Below are positions 21,491 through 29,980 of a DNA stretch of 42,556 bases, in pieces. A program made the position numbers and the translations under genes. The stretch lies in the NCBI GenBank assembly GCA_050329955.1, contig JBHJOH010000007.1, forward strand, positions 1 to 42,556, read 5' to 3'. The first letter of the stretch is position 1; the number at the start of each line of letters is the position of its first letter. The notes below the pieces were generated by a model. That model ran no database searches and was not told the DNA's origin. It saw only the letters and a list, made by a program, of their open reading frames with translations. Source of the DNA: JAOUGY01 sp050329955. Its GTDB lineage: Bacteria; Actinomycetota; Acidimicrobiia; Spongiisociales; ZC4RG35.

Positions 21491-23203
21491 ATGCGAATGA
21501 GAGGGACACCGGGCCGTCAGGCTCTTTCTGCTCGTGCATGCAGGCGCTCGATGCGCCGTGCCGCCGGGCTATGGTCGAGGTCGTGTGGCGCCGTCGCCGC
21601 TGTCCTGGCGCTTGTGTTGGCTCTGCTGGTGGCCGTGCCGGCCCTACCTGCCCAGGCCGCCGCCGTCGGTTACGCCCGCGCCCCGCTCGATGGGTGGGAC
21701 GTCGACGGAGCCGTCTACGCACTGGAGGTCGCCGGCGACACGCTCTACCTGGGTGGCGAGTTCACCAGGGTGGTCTCGCCGGATGGCACTGCGTCGCTGC
21801 CCCGTCTCAATCTGGCCGCCATCGATCTCGGGTCTGGTGAGGTACTGCCGTTCCGGGCCGACAGCAATGGTCGTGTGACGGCGATCGAGGCATCCGGTTC
21901 CACGGTGTTCGTGGGTGGCTCGTTCTCCACCATCGGCGGAGTGGCCCGGGAAGGGGTAGCTGCCGTTGGCTCCAGCAGTGGAGCGGTGCTTGCCGGCTTC
22001 GACGCCGGTCTCGACGGGGGCGTGCTCGACCTCGAGATCATGGGCTCCCGGCTGTATGTGGCGGGGTCGTTCACCTCGGTCTACGGCGACCCGGATCTTC
22101 GGTACCTGGCGGCGCTCGATCCGGCTTCGGGCGGGATCATCGGCTCCTTCGATGCCGATCCCGATCAACCGGTGTACGCCCTGGCGCCCGCGCCGGCGGG
22201 AGACCGGATCTACGCCGGGGGAGCCTTCTTCCGGATCGGCGGTGTCGATCGCCGCTGGCTGCGGGCCCTCGACCCCACCACTGGTGCGGCGGTGGGACCG
22301 TTCTTCGCCACGGTGGTGTCGGTGGTGATGGCCCTCGAGGTCTCCGCCGACGGTGGCACTGTCTACGGCGGCATCGGCGGCAGTCGTAACGCCGCCATCG
22401 CCTGGAACGCCAACACCGGAGCCCTCATCTGGGATGAGACCGTGGCTGGTGACGTTCAGGCGATCGAGCTGGCCGGTGGGAATCTCTTCTTCGGGTTCCA
22501 CGATCGCAGTACCAGTGACCCGACCGTCCGCCTGCTGGCTGCCGATGCCGCCACCGGTGAGCTGGAGTCGACGTTCCGGCCACCCATCGACAGTGGATTC
22601 GGGGTTTGGGCGATCGCTCAGCACACCAGGGGGCTCATCATCGGCGGCACCTTCACCCAGGTCAGCGGAGTGAGAACCCGTGGGTTTGCAGTGCTGCCTG
22701 CGCTGTCGGATGGAGGCGGAGGCGGAGGCGGAGGCGGAGGCGGTATCGTCTCCGACACCACGCCGCCGTCGCAGCCGACCGGGCTGGTCGCCTCTGCGGT
22801 CTCGGCGACCGGGGTGTCGTTGTCTTGGAACGAATCCTCCGACGCCGGCTCGGGTGTCGCCTACTACCAGGTGACCAGGGGTGGCGCCCCGGTGGCGTCG
22901 GTGGTCGCACCGACTCATGCGGATGCGGGGCTATCGGCGGTGACCGCCTACACCTACCGGGTGGCAGCGGTCGACGTCGCCGGGAACATCTCGGCGTATT
23001 CGGCGCCGGCGACGGTCACCACCGGAACCAGGTTCACAGATGTCGAGGGTTCCCATCTGTTCTCCGCCGACATCGAGTGGCTCGCATCCACCGGGATCAC
23101 CCGTGGCTGCAACCCTCCGGCCAACGATCGGTTCTGCCCCGAGGATCCGGTCACGCGCGGTCAGATGGCTGCGTTCCTGAACCGGGCTCTGAGTGGTCGG
23201 TAG
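21491..23203 (+). CDS. Secreted beta-propeller protein with fibronectin III and SLH domains
   Basis: The 570-residue protein has a signal peptide (Arg-rich n-region, hydrophobic core about 33-50, likely cleavage after PAQA near 56). Residues 62-400 carry repeats of the form YALEVAGDTLYLGGEFTRV and VFVGGSFSTIGGV, typical of delta-60-type beta-propellers. An 11-glycine linker follows, encoded by five GGAGGC hexamers (22712-22741). A fibronectin type III domain (about 424-510, ending SAPATVTTG) and one S-layer-homology domain (FTDVEGSHLFSADIEWLAS to the end) complete it. It probably sits on the cell surface. ATG 21491 is near the -10 box; ATG 21551 would give a shorter, more usual signal peptide. 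Confidence 0.85.
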   Translation: MRMRGTPGRQALSARACRRSMRRAAGLWSRSCGAVAAVLALVLALLVAVPALPAQAAAVGYARAPLDGWDVDGAVYALEVAGDTLYLGGEFTRVVSPDGTASLPRLNLAAIDLGSGEVLPFRADSNGRVTAIEASGSTVFVGGSFSTIGGVAREGVAAVGSSSGAVLAGFDAGLDGGVLDLEIMGSRLYVAGSFTSVYGDPDLRYLAALDPASGGIIGSFDADPDQPVYALAPAPAGDRIYAGGAFFRIGGVDRRWLRALDPTTGAAVGPFFATVVSVVMALEVSADGGTVYGGIGGSRNAAIAWNANTGALIWDETVAGDVQAIELAGGNLFFGFHDRSTSDPTVRLLAADAATGELESTFRPPIDSGFGVWAIAQHTRGLIIGGTFTQVSGVRTRGFAVLPALSDGGGGGGGGGGGIVSDTTPPSQPTGLVASAVSATGVSLSWNESSDAGSGVAYYQVTRGGAPVASVVAPTHADAGLSAVTAYTYRVAAVDVAGNISAYSAPATVTTGTRFTDVEGSHLFSADIEWLASTGITRGCNPPANDRFCPEDPVTRGQMAAFLNRALSGR

Positions 23204-23246
23204 CGACAACGATCGGTAGCGAGCCCGAGGTGTTCCGGCTGCGGTC

Positions 23247-23969
23247 TCACACGTGGCGATGTTTCTCGGCGATGACCCTGCGCAGGAATGCCTCGTCGTC
23301 GAGAGTGCCGATGGCGCCGCCCACCCGGGCGCTGACCCGGCTCCGGAGCTGGGAAGCCAGCTCACGGCGTCGTCCCACGGGGAGCCCGCCGGCCCGTTGC
23401 AGGAACGAGCGGATCACGCCGACCTCCTCGTCGGTGACGGCCGACACGTCCCACCGTGGGGCGTCGGCAGGCGCCACCGGTAGCGGCTGTTCCAACGGCG
23501 CCGCCGGAACCCGGTCCCGAACCACCACCGTGCCGGCGGCGATGTCGCCGATGCGTTGGCTGCGCTTGCTCACGAACATGCTGACGATTCCGACCCCACC
23601 AACCAGGAAATCGATGGGTGCGAAGAGACCACGAACCACCGCCGAGCCGAATCCGACCGGGGCACCGCTGGTCCTCACCACTTTGATTCCCGCCGCCATC
23701 TTGCCCAGCGTCCGACCACCGTTCAGCGTTTCCGAACCCACCACGTACGAGAAGGGAACCAGGAGGATGGCAAAGCTGAGGAGACCGAGCATGAGGAGGG
23801 AGTCGGTGTCAACCGTGTTGATGCCGACCAGACCCAGCATGAGGAGGGTGACACCGATGACGAGCAGGTCCAGCATCCACGCCAGTGACCGTGAGCCGAT
23901 CCCGGCTATCGTCATGCTGACCGTCACACCTTCCGAGGTTGTGATGTCGAGTCGGTCTTGGAAGGTCAT
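23247..23969 (-). CDS. RDD family membrane protein
   Basis: The 240-residue protein has an RDD domain in its first 155 residues, with SRSLAWMLDLLVIGV (helix with Arg and Asp), a second helix (about 58-76), GRTLGKMAAGIKVV and a third helix near 118-135. A soluble tail with an EEVGVIRSFLQRAGGLP region follows. RDD proteins are of poorly known function; some act as ion antiporters. AGGAG precedes the ATG. It diverges from the SpoIIM-like gene with only 24 bp between start codons, an association also seen in mycobacteria. Confidence 0.88.
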   Translation of the reverse strand: MTFQDRLDITTSEGVTVSMTIAGIGSRSLAWMLDLLVIGVTLLMLGLVGINTVDTDSLLMLGLLSFAILLVPFSYVVGSETLNGGRTLGKMAAGIKVVRTSGAPVGFGSAVVRGLFAPIDFLVGGVGIVSMFVSKRSQRIGDIAAGTVVVRDRVPAAPLEQPLPVAPADAPRWDVSAVTDEEVGVIRSFLQRAGGLPVGRRRELASQLRSRVSARVGGAIGTLDDEAFLRRVIAEKHRHV

Positions 23970-23993
23970 GTCCCACTCCTGGTGTGTGCCGTC

Positions 23994-24983
23994 GTGAAGC
24001 TACCTGAGTTCCTGGAAACGGGGCAACCCCGCTGGGCCGAGTTGGATGCCCTGACTGCTGAGGCGGGCCGCCGAGCCGAGAGCCTCGGTGCCGAACGGCT
24101 GCGAACGTTCGTCGATCTTTATAGAGCCACCTCGGCCGATCTCGCCATCGCCCGACGGCTGTTTCCGTCCGATCCGGTGGTCCCCGCACTCGAACGCCGG
24201 GTCGTCAGGGCCCGCGGGCTGCTGTTCGACCGGGCTGGGGCCCGCGAGAGCATCGGATCGTTCTTCGGAGCCACCTACTGGCGGCTCATCGCAGAGCGGG
24301 GACGCCCGATGGCCCTGGCGGCGGCGGCGCTGCTCATTCCGGCCGTGCTTGGTGCGGTGTGGGCGCTGACCGACCCGGTCAGGGTCACCAGCGTCATGCC
24401 GCCCGGCTTCCTGTGGGTGACCGAGGCCCAGACCACCGATCAGGGCTTCAGCACCGCCGGGCTGGTGGGTTTCTCCACCTACGTCATGCAGAACAACATC
24501 CGGGTCACCCTGCTGGCATTCGTGCTGGGGATCACCTGGGGGATCATGAGCGGCTACGTGATCGTCCAGAACGGAATCATCCTGGGCGCCATCGCCGGGC
24601 TGGCGGTCGAAGCCGGAAACACCGAGCTGTTGATCGCCGCGGTTGCCGCCCACGGCGTCCTCGAATTGTCCTGCATCGTGATCGGGGGCGGAACCGGGTT
24701 CTCCCTGGCGAGGTCGATGCTGCGGCCCGGTCATCTGACCCGCCGGGAATCGCTGGCGATGGAGGCCAGGTCGGCAGCCCTGGTGGCGATGGGAACCGTG
24801 CCGTGGCTGATCCTGGCCGGCCTGGTCGAAGGATTCGTCAGCCGCACCGGGACCACCTGGGGCACGGGACTGGCGATCGGCCTCATCCTCGGGGGAGGGT
24901 TCTGGTTCCTGGTGTGGCGTTTCGGCCGCCAGAGCGCCGGAGACGGCTCTCACAGTCGGGCCCGGGCTTTGGCCCTCAGATAG
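23994..24983 (+). CDS. Stage II sporulation protein M (SpoIIM/DUF95) family membrane protein
   Basis: The 329-residue protein has a soluble helical N-terminus (KLPEFLETGQPRWAELDAL) and then five or more membrane helices from about residue 105. It contains NNIRVTLLAFVLGITWG and AHGVLELSCIVIGGGTGF, the core SpoIIM motifs. These are outside-sporulation relatives of SpoIIM, found in actinobacteria beside RDD, DUF58 and MoxR genes. GTG 23994 is chosen because the family starts with KLPEF; an earlier ATG would overlap the divergent gene's coding sequence. Its end overlaps the end of the convergent DUF58 gene by 34 bp. Confidence 0.87.
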   Translation: MKLPEFLETGQPRWAELDALTAEAGRRAESLGAERLRTFVDLYRATSADLAIARRLFPSDPVVPALERRVVRARGLLFDRAGARESIGSFFGATYWRLIAERGRPMALAAAALLIPAVLGAVWALTDPVRVTSVMPPGFLWVTEAQTTDQGFSTAGLVGFSTYVMQNNIRVTLLAFVLGITWGIMSGYVIVQNGIILGAIAGLAVEAGNTELLIAAVAAHGVLELSCIVIGGGTGFSLARSMLRPGHLTRRESLAMEARSAALVAMGTVPWLILAGLVEGFVSRTGTTWGTGLAIGLILGGGFWFLVWRFGRQSAGDGSHSRARALALR

Positions 24984-26194
24984 GCGGCGACACATCTGGA
25001 TGAGAGCTCGTGCAGCCCGGCCTCGACCACGTCGACTCCCCGGTGCCTGAGGAGCGCCGTCACCGATTCCTTGGCCTCGATCAGCTGGATGGAGGCGGCC
25101 GATCGCATGAGTCCGGCCCGGTCACCGGCCGGCTGCACCAGTCCCGCCATCAGGTCGGGGTCGGTCAACGAAGCAACTGCAACCGCGTGTTTTCGGGCCA
25201 GCACCGGAATTGCCGCCGAGAGGGGACGGGCGGCGGCGATGTCGACCAGATCGGTGAAGATCACCACGAACGCCCGCTTGCGTCCCAGCACCGACCGGAT
25301 CGCCAGATCGAAGTCGGAGTCGGCGTCGCTGGGTTCCAGATCGTGGATCGCCTGCACCACTGCCCGCCCGCCGTCGCGGCGGGGAGCGAGCGAGCGCAGC
25401 ACCTTGCGATCGAAGGCGACCACACCGATGCGGTCTCCGACCTGATCCGCCACCGCCGCCAGGGCGGCCACGGCGTCCACGGCGGCGTCGAGGCGGGTTC
25501 GATCCTCGACCCGGGCCGCCATCAGCCGTCCGCAGTCGACCAGACAGATGATGTCTCGGTCCTGTTCGATCCGGAACTGGTTCGACATCGGGGTGCCGGT
25601 ACGGGCGGTGGCGGTCCAGTTGAGTTGCCGGATGTCGTCGTCGGGTCGGTACTCGCGCACCGACTCGAACTCGGTTCCCAATCCGAGCGGGCCCCGGGTT
25701 CGTCGACCCTCCTCACGGAAGTGGCCCATACGCACCGAGGTGGCGATGCGGCGGGCGGCAGGCATGTCGGGAAACACCGTCACCTGTCCGGTCGACCCAC
25801 TCCGGTGGTACCAGGATCCCAGCCCGAGCGGACCGGTGGTGCGGGTGGCCACCGGAACCAGGGGATGGGTGCCGCGTCGGAGGGCCACGATCTCGGCGTC
25901 GAGCGTTCGCTCGCCCTCCTGTGGGGTGATCCTGATGTCGGGGGTTGCCGCCTGGCGAAGCCGAATTCGCGGCCACCGTCCTGCAACGCCGATCTCGATC
26001 CGGGATGGGACGCCCCGGCTCAGGATCGGGCTGGTGGTGCGCGTCACGTCCGGCACCTGACGCACCAGCCAGGCGTCGACCAGGGTCACCACCGCCACCG
26101 CCAGCATGATCGTCCCCGCCACCTGCCAGGGAAGCCGGAGACCGGTGAGGGCCGCCAGTGCCAGCAACACGACCGCCCGGGGAGTCGGGCTCAA
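24950..26194 (-). CDS. DUF58 domain protein
   Basis: The 414-residue protein has two N-terminal membrane helices (about 8-40), a beta-rich segment, the DUF58 signature EYRPDDDIRQLNWTATAR (about 182-199), and a von Willebrand-A-like C-terminal half with DIICLVDCGR and FVVIFTDLVD. The MIDAS-like DxSxS motif is degraded (DCGR). DUF58 proteins work with MoxR ATPases as chaperone-like pairs for assembling or activating other complexes. The likely start is TTG 26194, overlapping the MoxR stop as TTGA. It is the last gene of the minus-strand block. Confidence 0.88.
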   Translation of the reverse strand: MSPTPRAVVLLALAALTGLRLPWQVAGTIMLAVAVVTLVDAWLVRQVPDVTRTTSPILSRGVPSRIEIGVAGRWPRIRLRQAATPDIRITPQEGERTLDAEIVALRRGTHPLVPVATRTTGPLGLGSWYHRSGSTGQVTVFPDMPAARRIATSVRMGHFREEGRRTRGPLGLGTEFESVREYRPDDDIRQLNWTATARTGTPMSNQFRIEQDRDIICLVDCGRLMAARVEDRTRLDAAVDAVAALAAVADQVGDRIGVVAFDRKVLRSLAPRRDGGRAVVQAIHDLEPSDADSDFDLAIRSVLGRKRAFVVIFTDLVDIAAARPLSAAIPVLARKHAVAVASLTDPDLMAGLVQPAGDRAGLMRSAASIQLIEAKESVTALLRHRGVDVVEAGLHELSSRCVAAYLRAKARARL

Positions 26195-27120
26195 CGGGGG
26201 ATCTCGACCGCGGACAGCGCTGCCTTCACCGCTTCGTCAGGGCGGTAGCGCTCCAGTTCGGCCTCGGGCCGCAGCACGATGCGGTGGCGCAACACCGGTA
26301 GGGCCACCCGCCCGATGTCGTCGGGGGTCACGAAGTCGCGTCCGGCCAGCGTGGCGATCGCCCGGGAGGTGGCGAGCAGGTGCACCGCGGCGCGGGGGGA
26401 GGCGCCCACCTCCACCGCCGGAAGTGTTCTGGTGGCGCGGACCACCGAGGCCAGATAGGCCAGAACGGGCTCCTCGATGCGGACCGCGCTCACCTGGGCC
26501 CTGAGTGCCAGGAGTTCGTCTCCGCCGGTCACCGCCGTCACGTCCTCCAGGGTGGCGGGTCTCACACCATCACGGGCCAGCCGGAGCATGGCGTGCTCGG
26601 CGTCCTCTGACGGATAGGCGACGTCGATCTTCATGAGGAACCGGTCGAGTTGGGCCTCGGGGAGGGGATAGGTGCCTTCGTACTCGATGGGGTTCTGGGT
26701 GGCCACCACCAGGAACGGCGAGGGCAGCGGATGCGACGTGCCGTCGACGGTGACCTGACTCTCGGCCATCGCCTCCAGCAGCGCAGCCTGGGTCTTGGGC
26801 GGGGTCCGGTTGATCTCATCGGCGAGAAGGATGTTGGTGAAAACCGGCCCGGGGCGGAAGGCAAGATCGCCGCCTCGCAGCGCCATCGTCCCGGTCAGGT
26901 CCGAGGGGAGCATGTCGGGGGTGAACTGGGCCCGTCCGAACTGGAGGCCGGTACAGCGCCCGAACGCATTCGCCAGCAATGTCTTGGCGGTCCCCGGGAC
27001 CCCCTCCAGCAGGACGTGCCCGCCCACCAGGGCGGCGGCGATGAGGGCGTCGACCGGTCCGGTCTGGCCCACCACCACTTTGCCGATCTCGGCTTGGATC
27101 CTGTCTCTCAGATCACTCAC
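26191..27120 (-). CDS. MoxR-family AAA+ ATPase
   Basis: The 309-residue AAA+ protein has Walker A GVPGTAKT (about 41-48), Walker B ILLADEINR (about 97-105), the sensor-1 region VVATQNPIEYEGTYPLPEAQLDRF and an arginine-rich small domain with SPRAAVHLL. MoxR ATPases remodel or mature target proteins together with von Willebrand-A/DUF58 partners. Its ATG overlaps the DUF4350 gene stop (ATGA) and its stop overlaps the DUF58 start, indicating strict co-translation. Confidence 0.94.
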   Translation of the reverse strand: MSDLRDRIQAEIGKVVVGQTGPVDALIAAALVGGHVLLEGVPGTAKTLLANAFGRCTGLQFGRAQFTPDMLPSDLTGTMALRGGDLAFRPGPVFTNILLADEINRTPPKTQAALLEAMAESQVTVDGTSHPLPSPFLVVATQNPIEYEGTYPLPEAQLDRFLMKIDVAYPSEDAEHAMLRLARDGVRPATLEDVTAVTGGDELLALRAQVSAVRIEEPVLAYLASVVRATRTLPAVEVGASPRAAVHLLATSRAIATLAGRDFVTPDDIGRVALPVLRHRIVLRPEAELERYRPDEAVKAALSAVEIPR

Positions 27121-28256
27121 GCGTGTTCCCTTTCGGATAGGTGTGCGAGAAGGCGTTGGCTCTCGAACAGGCCGTCTTCGTCGGTTGGGTGGATCGCCCG
27201 GCGAACCAGGTCAGGGTCGAGGCCGAGGCGCTGTGACGAGTCGACGATGTCATCGTCGGAGGCGTCGGCCGGGAGACCGGCATGCCTCGTGAGGGTCGAT
27301 CTCAGCCTGTGCAGGACGGGTTCGCCGGCCGTCACCGGATCATCCACCCGACTGAGCAGACCGGTCATGGCATCGATCAGTTCGCGTCGGGGCGGAGCGA
27401 GCAGCCGTTCGGTGCGCTCCGGCGGGCCGAAACGGCGACCGTAGGTCACCAGCGCGATGACGAGGACGGGCAGCAACAGCAGCACCGTGGCACGAGCCCG
27501 CTCCGGCAGGGCGGCGAGCAGCCCGGTGGGGCTTTCAGCCGCCGGTGCGACCGCAAAGCCGTGTCGAACCTCGTCGAAGCGCACCGGGCCTTCGGCGATG
27601 AGGGAGACGGCCCAGGCGGCGTTGTCGTCGATGCGCTCGTTCTCCAGCACGGTGCCGTCGGCGAGATAGACGATCTCGCCGACGCCGAGCCCGAAGACGA
27701 TGGCGACCGATGGTTCTCCCGCCAGCACCAGATGGGGTGCATCGGTCCGGGCCGAGACGATTCCGGAGGACTCGAGCGAGCCGCCGACGCCCCGGAGGGG
27801 GGTGATGATCGGTGCCGGTGAGCTGCCGTCGAACCCCTGCCGAAGGTCCTCGGGGAGGAGCGGCCCGAGCAGATCCGGGTGGGGGCGGCCTGCCACGATC
27901 AGTCGGCCACCTTCTTCCACCCAGGACCTGAGGTGGTCCACCTCGTCCGGTGTGTACTCGGTCCGAATCGAGGGGCCGAGGATCAGCACGGTGCCGCCCG
28001 CATCCAGTTGCAGCAACGGCGCCGTCGCCTTCACCACCGGATGGCCGAGGTCCTCGAGCAGTTCGGCGAAAGCAGCGGTGCCGTTGACGTCGGTCACGAA
28101 CGCCGATCCGCTCGGCCCCGCACCGGTCTGCTGCCGTCCGAATTCGGTGAGTGCCCAGCCGACAACCGCCACTGCCACGATCGTTGCGATCACGGTTTCG
28201 ATGTTGCGGCGTGTGGCGCGGCCCTCGGCGGTGATGGTGGTGCTGCGCAGGCTCAT
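27117..28256 (-). CDS. DUF4350 domain membrane protein
   Basis: The 379-residue protein has one N-terminal helix (about 20-37), an extracytoplasmic domain resembling ThuA/glutamine-amidotransferase folds (TVLILGPS, LRSWVEEGGRLIVAG; about 50-240), a second helix (about 256-271), and a cytoplasmic tail with RRFGPPERTERLLAPPRRELIDAM and a small helical domain. This is the DUF4350 layout found before MoxR in actinobacteria. Start and stop overlap the neighbouring genes by four bases each. Catalytic residues are not evident, so it may be structural. Confidence 0.85.
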   Translation of the reverse strand: MSLRSTTITAEGRATRRNIETVIATIVAVAVVGWALTEFGRQQTGAGPSGSAFVTDVNGTAAFAELLEDLGHPVVKATAPLLQLDAGGTVLILGPSIRTEYTPDEVDHLRSWVEEGGRLIVAGRPHPDLLGPLLPEDLRQGFDGSSPAPIITPLRGVGGSLESSGIVSARTDAPHLVLAGEPSVAIVFGLGVGEIVYLADGTVLENERIDDNAAWAVSLIAEGPVRFDEVRHGFAVAPAAESPTGLLAALPERARATVLLLLPVLVIALVTYGRRFGPPERTERLLAPPRRELIDAMTGLLSRVDDPVTAGEPVLHRLRSTLTRHAGLPADASDDDIVDSSQRLGLDPDLVRRAIHPTDEDGLFESQRLLAHLSEREHA

Positions 28257-28990
28257 GCCCTGACCCCGAGCAGCTGTCGCCAATCGGCCTCGGCGGCGGC
28301 GGAGTCGGTGGCGGCGGCCGGGCGACGGCCGTACACCACCCGATCGAACTGGTCCGCCAACCGATCGAAGGTGACGTCGGAGAGCTCGGCCGACACCAGT
28401 GCATTCGACAGACCTGGGTAGAACTCGATCCTCCCGGCACCATCCAGGCGCAGCAATCCGGCCACGAACCGGAACCGGATCGCCTCGGCGTGATCGCCGC
28501 CCGCCTGGGCAGCCGCTGCCAGCCTCTCCAGCTCCTGGGGGTCGGTGCCGAGTTCCAGGATCCGTTCGATGGTGGCCCGACGCTCGATGTCCCGGGCCCG
28601 TCGACGCCCGAGGATGAGCGCACCGACCAGGGCGGCAACCCCCACCAAGGTGGGTCCCACCCACTGCAGGGTTTCCCAGTCCAGGACGGAGAGGACTTCC
28701 TGGAAGGCGCGCGTGACCAGATCGGTGAGGAAGGCGAGCATGCGCTCCACCCAGTCGTACAACGGTCCGAACAGTCGCTCGAGCAGGGTCTCCCGTTCGG
28801 TGGCGTACCGGGGGTCCGACAGGATGGCGGTGATCCGTTGGTCGATGTCGACCGGGTCGACGGCAGGGCCATCGAGCGCCTCCGGCGTCAGGTCGGTGAA
28901 GGGATCTGAGGTCTGGGCGGCCACTGCCGACCCCACCAGGCCCAGGCCCGTGGCGAGCAACCCCGTCAACCACCCCCTCGATGGCTTCAT
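28253..28990 (-). CDS. DUF4129 domain protein with signal peptide
   Basis: The 245-residue protein has a signal peptide (MKPSRGWLTGLL, hydrophobic core, cleavage near AVAAQ), an extracytoplasmic part with DPRYATERETLLERLF, one membrane helix (about 110-127) and a C-terminal cytoplasmic DUF4129 domain (about 165-235) with HAEAIRFRFVAGLLRLDGAG and LADQFDRVVYGRRP. DUF4129 is a regular member of MoxR/DUF58 clusters, and also occurs at the end of transglutaminase-like proteins. It lies 10 bp after the polytopic membrane protein gene. Confidence 0.85.
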   Translation of the reverse strand: MKPSRGWLTGLLATGLGLVGSAVAAQTSDPFTDLTPEALDGPAVDPVDIDQRITAILSDPRYATERETLLERLFGPLYDWVERMLAFLTDLVTRAFQEVLSVLDWETLQWVGPTLVGVAALVGALILGRRRARDIERRATIERILELGTDPQELERLAAAAQAGGDHAEAIRFRFVAGLLRLDGAGRIEFYPGLSNALVSAELSDVTFDRLADQFDRVVYGRRPAAATDSAAAEADWRQLLGVRA

Positions 28991-29000
28991 GAGCGACCGG

Positions 29001-29900
29001 TCACCCCAACCCGAACGGGTCTGAGGGGTTGGCGGTCGGGGGGGCGGGGGCGTCGGGAGCTGCCCCGAGATCGGCGATGAGCCGCTCCAGGTCGTAGCCC
29101 TCCTTGCGGACCCGCAGGTCGTAGTAGATCGCCACCACGACGGCGGCGGTGAAGGGCAGGGTGACGGCAGTGACGAGACCGGTGACGAGTGTGTTGAGTG
29201 CGACGAACGTCCCTGAGAGCACGAAGGCGGGATTTTCGGCGAACCCCGCCCCGAAGGTGGCGCCGAACTGGAGGGGTGCGGTCACCGTGCCCGAGATGAT
29301 CGCCACCAGTACCGCCGCCAGCAGCAGCAGGCCGAATACCCGCCACCAGTTCCCCTTGACCAGGTTGAAGGAGCGGCCCAACGCCTTGATGGGGGAGGTC
29401 GGTTCTGCGATGAGTGCCGCCGGCGCCAGACCCCAGGCGGCATACAGCCACACGCCGGGTGCGATGCACAGGATGATCCCGATGAAGCTGCCGATGGTGG
29501 TGAGCAGCGTCAGCCCGAGCATGCCGGGCAGTCGGCCGAGGCCGTGACGGAGGGCATCGCCGGCCGACATCGAACCGCCCCGATACGACTCGGCATAAAT
29601 GCGGGTGGTGGCGGCCTGAACAAGGATCGAACCGACAATCTGCAGGAGCGACCCCAGACCGATGGCTCCGAGCAACCCGCCGAATAGTCCGAGGATGTCC
29701 TCGACGTCGGCGTTGGGATCGTCGAGGGCCGACAGATCCGATGGCGCCAGCCCGGCGGCGGCGGCGGCGCCGAGGAGCGACAGCGGAATCATGATGGCTC
29801 CCGACACCAGCACCACGGCCTTGAAGTTGCGCTTGAACAGGTTGAACGAGGTGTCGAGCACTTCACCGAAGTTGAGCGGCCGCAGGGCAACGGGTTCCAT
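29001..29900 (-). CDS. Polytopic membrane protein of the MoxR block (DUF7544/GDPD-membrane-domain-like)
   Basis: The 299-residue protein has about six membrane helices and starts with the cytoplasmic RPLNFGEVLDTSFNLFKRNFK, an amphipathic segment shared by actinobacterial membrane proteins of this type. The helices include AVVLVSGAIMIPLSLLGAA and LGLTLLTTIGSFIGIILCI, and PIKALGRSFNLVKGNWWRV is a second copy of the amphipathic motif, so the fold is probably an internal duplication. The C-terminal tail is Pro/Ala-rich. It is first in the minus-strand block. No enzyme activity is visible. Confidence 0.78.
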   Translation of the reverse strand: MEPVALRPLNFGEVLDTSFNLFKRNFKAVVLVSGAIMIPLSLLGAAAAAGLAPSDLSALDDPNADVEDILGLFGGLLGAIGLGSLLQIVGSILVQAATTRIYAESYRGGSMSAGDALRHGLGRLPGMLGLTLLTTIGSFIGIILCIAPGVWLYAAWGLAPAALIAEPTSPIKALGRSFNLVKGNWWRVFGLLLLAAVLVAIISGTVTAPLQFGATFGAGFAENPAFVLSGTFVALNTLVTGLVTAVTLPFTAAVVVAIYYDLRVRKEGYDLERLIADLGAAPDAPAPPTANPSDPFGLG

Positions 29901-29967
29901 GGTGGAAAGGCTAGTTGGTGACCGGCCTCAGACCAGCGACCACCTTGCCTTCTGTCGGTGGGCCATC

Positions 29968-29973
29968 CATCCT
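29968..29973 (+). promoter_or_regulatory. -10-like box CATCCT
   Basis: CATCCT ends seven bases before the mutM ATG, the leaderless spacing seen at many starts here. The first base differs from TANNNT. Confidence 0.35.
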
Positions 29974-29980
29974 CTGTGTC

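Noticed and set aside
26191..27120. MoxR-based anti-phage defence system
   Set aside because: The gene set RDD, SpoIIM, DUF58, MoxR, DUF4350, DUF4129 is a widespread chromosomal block in actinobacteria. There is no nuclease or other effector.
21491..29900. Genomic island or prophage
   Set aside because: No integrase, tRNA target, direct repeat ends or change in base composition is visible. The genes are common actinobacterial ones.
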